From Butyrivibrio sp. (GTDB lineage Bacteria; Bacillota; Clostridia; Lachnospirales; Lachnospiraceae): a DNA stretch of 64,000 bases. The translations under genes were made by a program, and so were the position numbers. Location: the NCBI GenBank assembly GCA_022486625.1, contig JAKVKH010000001.1, positions 62,001-126,000 of the forward strand, read 5' to 3'. The notes below the pieces were generated by a model, which saw only the letters and a list, made by a program, of their open reading frames with translations, ran no database searches and was not told the origin of the DNA. Shown here in pieces: positions 63,166 to 64,000 of the stretch (positions are counted from its first letter, which is position 1; the number at the start of each line of letters is the position of its first letter).

Positions 63166-63197
63166 TCCTGCAGCTGCAGGAAGAAGGGATGGTCAGG

Positions 63198-64000
63198 ATG
63201 AAAATCGTATACATGGGAACGCCTGACTTTGCAGTCGGCGCATTGGAAGCATTGATTGCAGCAGGGAATGAAATTGCAGAGGTAGTCACACAGCCGGATA
63301 AGCCAAAGGGCAGGAATAAGGAAATGGCAGTATCTCCGGTTAAACAGTGTGCTCTGGAGCATGGAATACCTGTTTTCCAGCCGGTGAGAATCAAGACACC
63401 GGAAGCAGTTGCACATATGAAAATGATAGATGCGGATATATATGTGGTGGCGGCGTTCGGACAGATCCTGTCACAGGAGATACTGGATATTCCGAGGTTT
63501 GGCTGTGTGAATATTCATGCATCACTCCTTCCGGAATACCGCGGAGCGGCTCCGATCCAGCAGGTACTTCTTGATGGGAAAGAGCAGACAGGCGTAACCA
63601 TTATGCAGATGGATGCCGGATGTGATACCGGAGATATTCTGATGCAGGAGAAGCTTAAAATTACGGAAGAAGATACTGCAGGAACGCTTTTTGACCGGCT
63701 GAGTGTACTTGGAGCACAGCTGATTGTCAGGGCACTTCCACAGATTGAAGCGGGAACACTTCATCCGGTAAAGCAGGATAACAGCCGCAGCACATCCACA
63801 GGTAAGCTTTCCAAGGAAATGGGACATATCAGTTGGGATAAAGGTGCCCGGGAACTGGTACACCTGATTCAGGCTACGAGTCCGTGGCCAAGTGCGTACA
63901 CCAGGTTGGACGGAAAAATCCTCAAGATCTGGAAGGCACAGGCTGATGAGATACAGGCTGATGGTCTTCCTGGCAGTGTTTCAGAAGTGACACCTGAAGA
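63198..64000 (+). CDS. fmt: methionyl-tRNA formyltransferase, 3' end cut by the window
   Basis: Formylates initiator methionyl-tRNA using 10-formyltetrahydrofolate. The reading frame from ATG 63198 is open to the window edge (267 codons visible of about 310). It begins MKIVYMGTPDFAVGALEAL. It contains the folate-binding block NIHASLLPEYRGAAPI, and the C-terminal tRNA-binding domain has just begun. A GGGATGG lies about 10 bases upstream. The gene starts 32 bases after def. Confidence 0.96.
   Translation, partial: MKIVYMGTPDFAVGALEALIAAGNEIAEVVTQPDKPKGRNKEMAVSPVKQCALEHGIPVFQPVRIKTPEAVAHMKMIDADIYVVAAFGQILSQEILDIPRFGCVNIHASLLPEYRGAAPIQQVLLDGKEQTGVTIMQMDAGCDTGDILMQEKLKITEEDTAGTLFDRLSVLGAQLIVRALPQIEAGTLHPVKQDNSRSTSTGKLSKEMGHISWDKGARELVHLIQATSPWPSAYTRLDGKILKIWKAQADEIQADGLPGSVSEVTPE

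Noticed and set aside
1..64000. CRISPR array, prophage or rRNA operon
   Set aside because: No regularly spaced repeats, phage structural genes or rRNA sequence seen anywhere in the window.

Overview
The window looks like ordinary chromosome from an anaerobic Firmicute of class Clostridia, most likely family Lachnospiraceae. Three things point there: the six-cysteine peptide SCIFF with its radical SAM maturase directly upstream of a fused secDF; a dgt-dnaG-rpoD cluster; and several protein types common in gut Lachnospiraceae (a DUF6465-like protein, a PF06541-like membrane protein, a TGS-type nucleoside kinase). By eye the base composition is moderate (about mid-40s % GC) and even. I saw no insertion sequence, prophage or CRISPR array. 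The family assignment is inference from gene content.

Layout. 1-3800: end of a D,D-carboxypeptidase gene, then a reverse-strand alanine/sodium symporter behind a large HTH regulator. 4.1-8.1 kb: an SGNH esterase and a GH2 glycosidase whose ribosome-binding site lies inside a predicted stem. 8.2-12.1 kb: tRNA-Pro(AGG), a MecA-like adaptor under a CIRCE heat-shock operator, an arginase-fold protein, tRNA-Leu(CAG), tRNA-Leu(AAG), and small proteins of unknown function. 12.2-16.5 kb: dgt-dnaG-rpoD. 16.8-22.5 kb: a chemoreceptor, trmK, a Nif3-like protein, a nucleoside kinase and RNase P RNA. 22.5-25.5 kb: a membrane-anchored trypsin-like protease followed by a surface protein split by an in-frame UGA. 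25.5-28.8 kb: two CobW-type GTPases and a PF06541 membrane protein. 28.9-32.4 kb: rpsT (reverse strand), lepA, hemW.

32.4-38.7 kb: a degenerate HD protein, pilT, an Rpn-type nuclease with a strong internal start, comM and dprA. 38.7-42.1 kb: a LacI regulator with a GH35 beta-galactosidase. 42.1-44.5 kb: the AmmeMemoRadiSam pair. 44.5-48.4 kb: two tandem seven-helix GGDEF/EAL proteins, the first degenerate. 48.4-52.7 kb: histidyl-tRNA synthetase, a phosphopantetheinyl transferase (reverse strand), a HAD phosphatase and a CorC-type protein. 52.7-56.8 kb: scfA-scfB-secDF. 56.8-64 kb: recJ, a cluster of hairpins, then murE-priA-def-fmt, with fmt cut by the window end.

Most of the window is housekeeping. 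The observations most worth following are the Rpn gene with an internal SD/start, as expected for an intragenic antitoxin; the HrcA-type operator over the mecA-like gene; the UGA-split Cys/His-rich surface protein beside a membrane protease; two tRNAs with A34 outside tRNA-Arg; and several structured leaders that contain or adjoin ribosome-binding sites.
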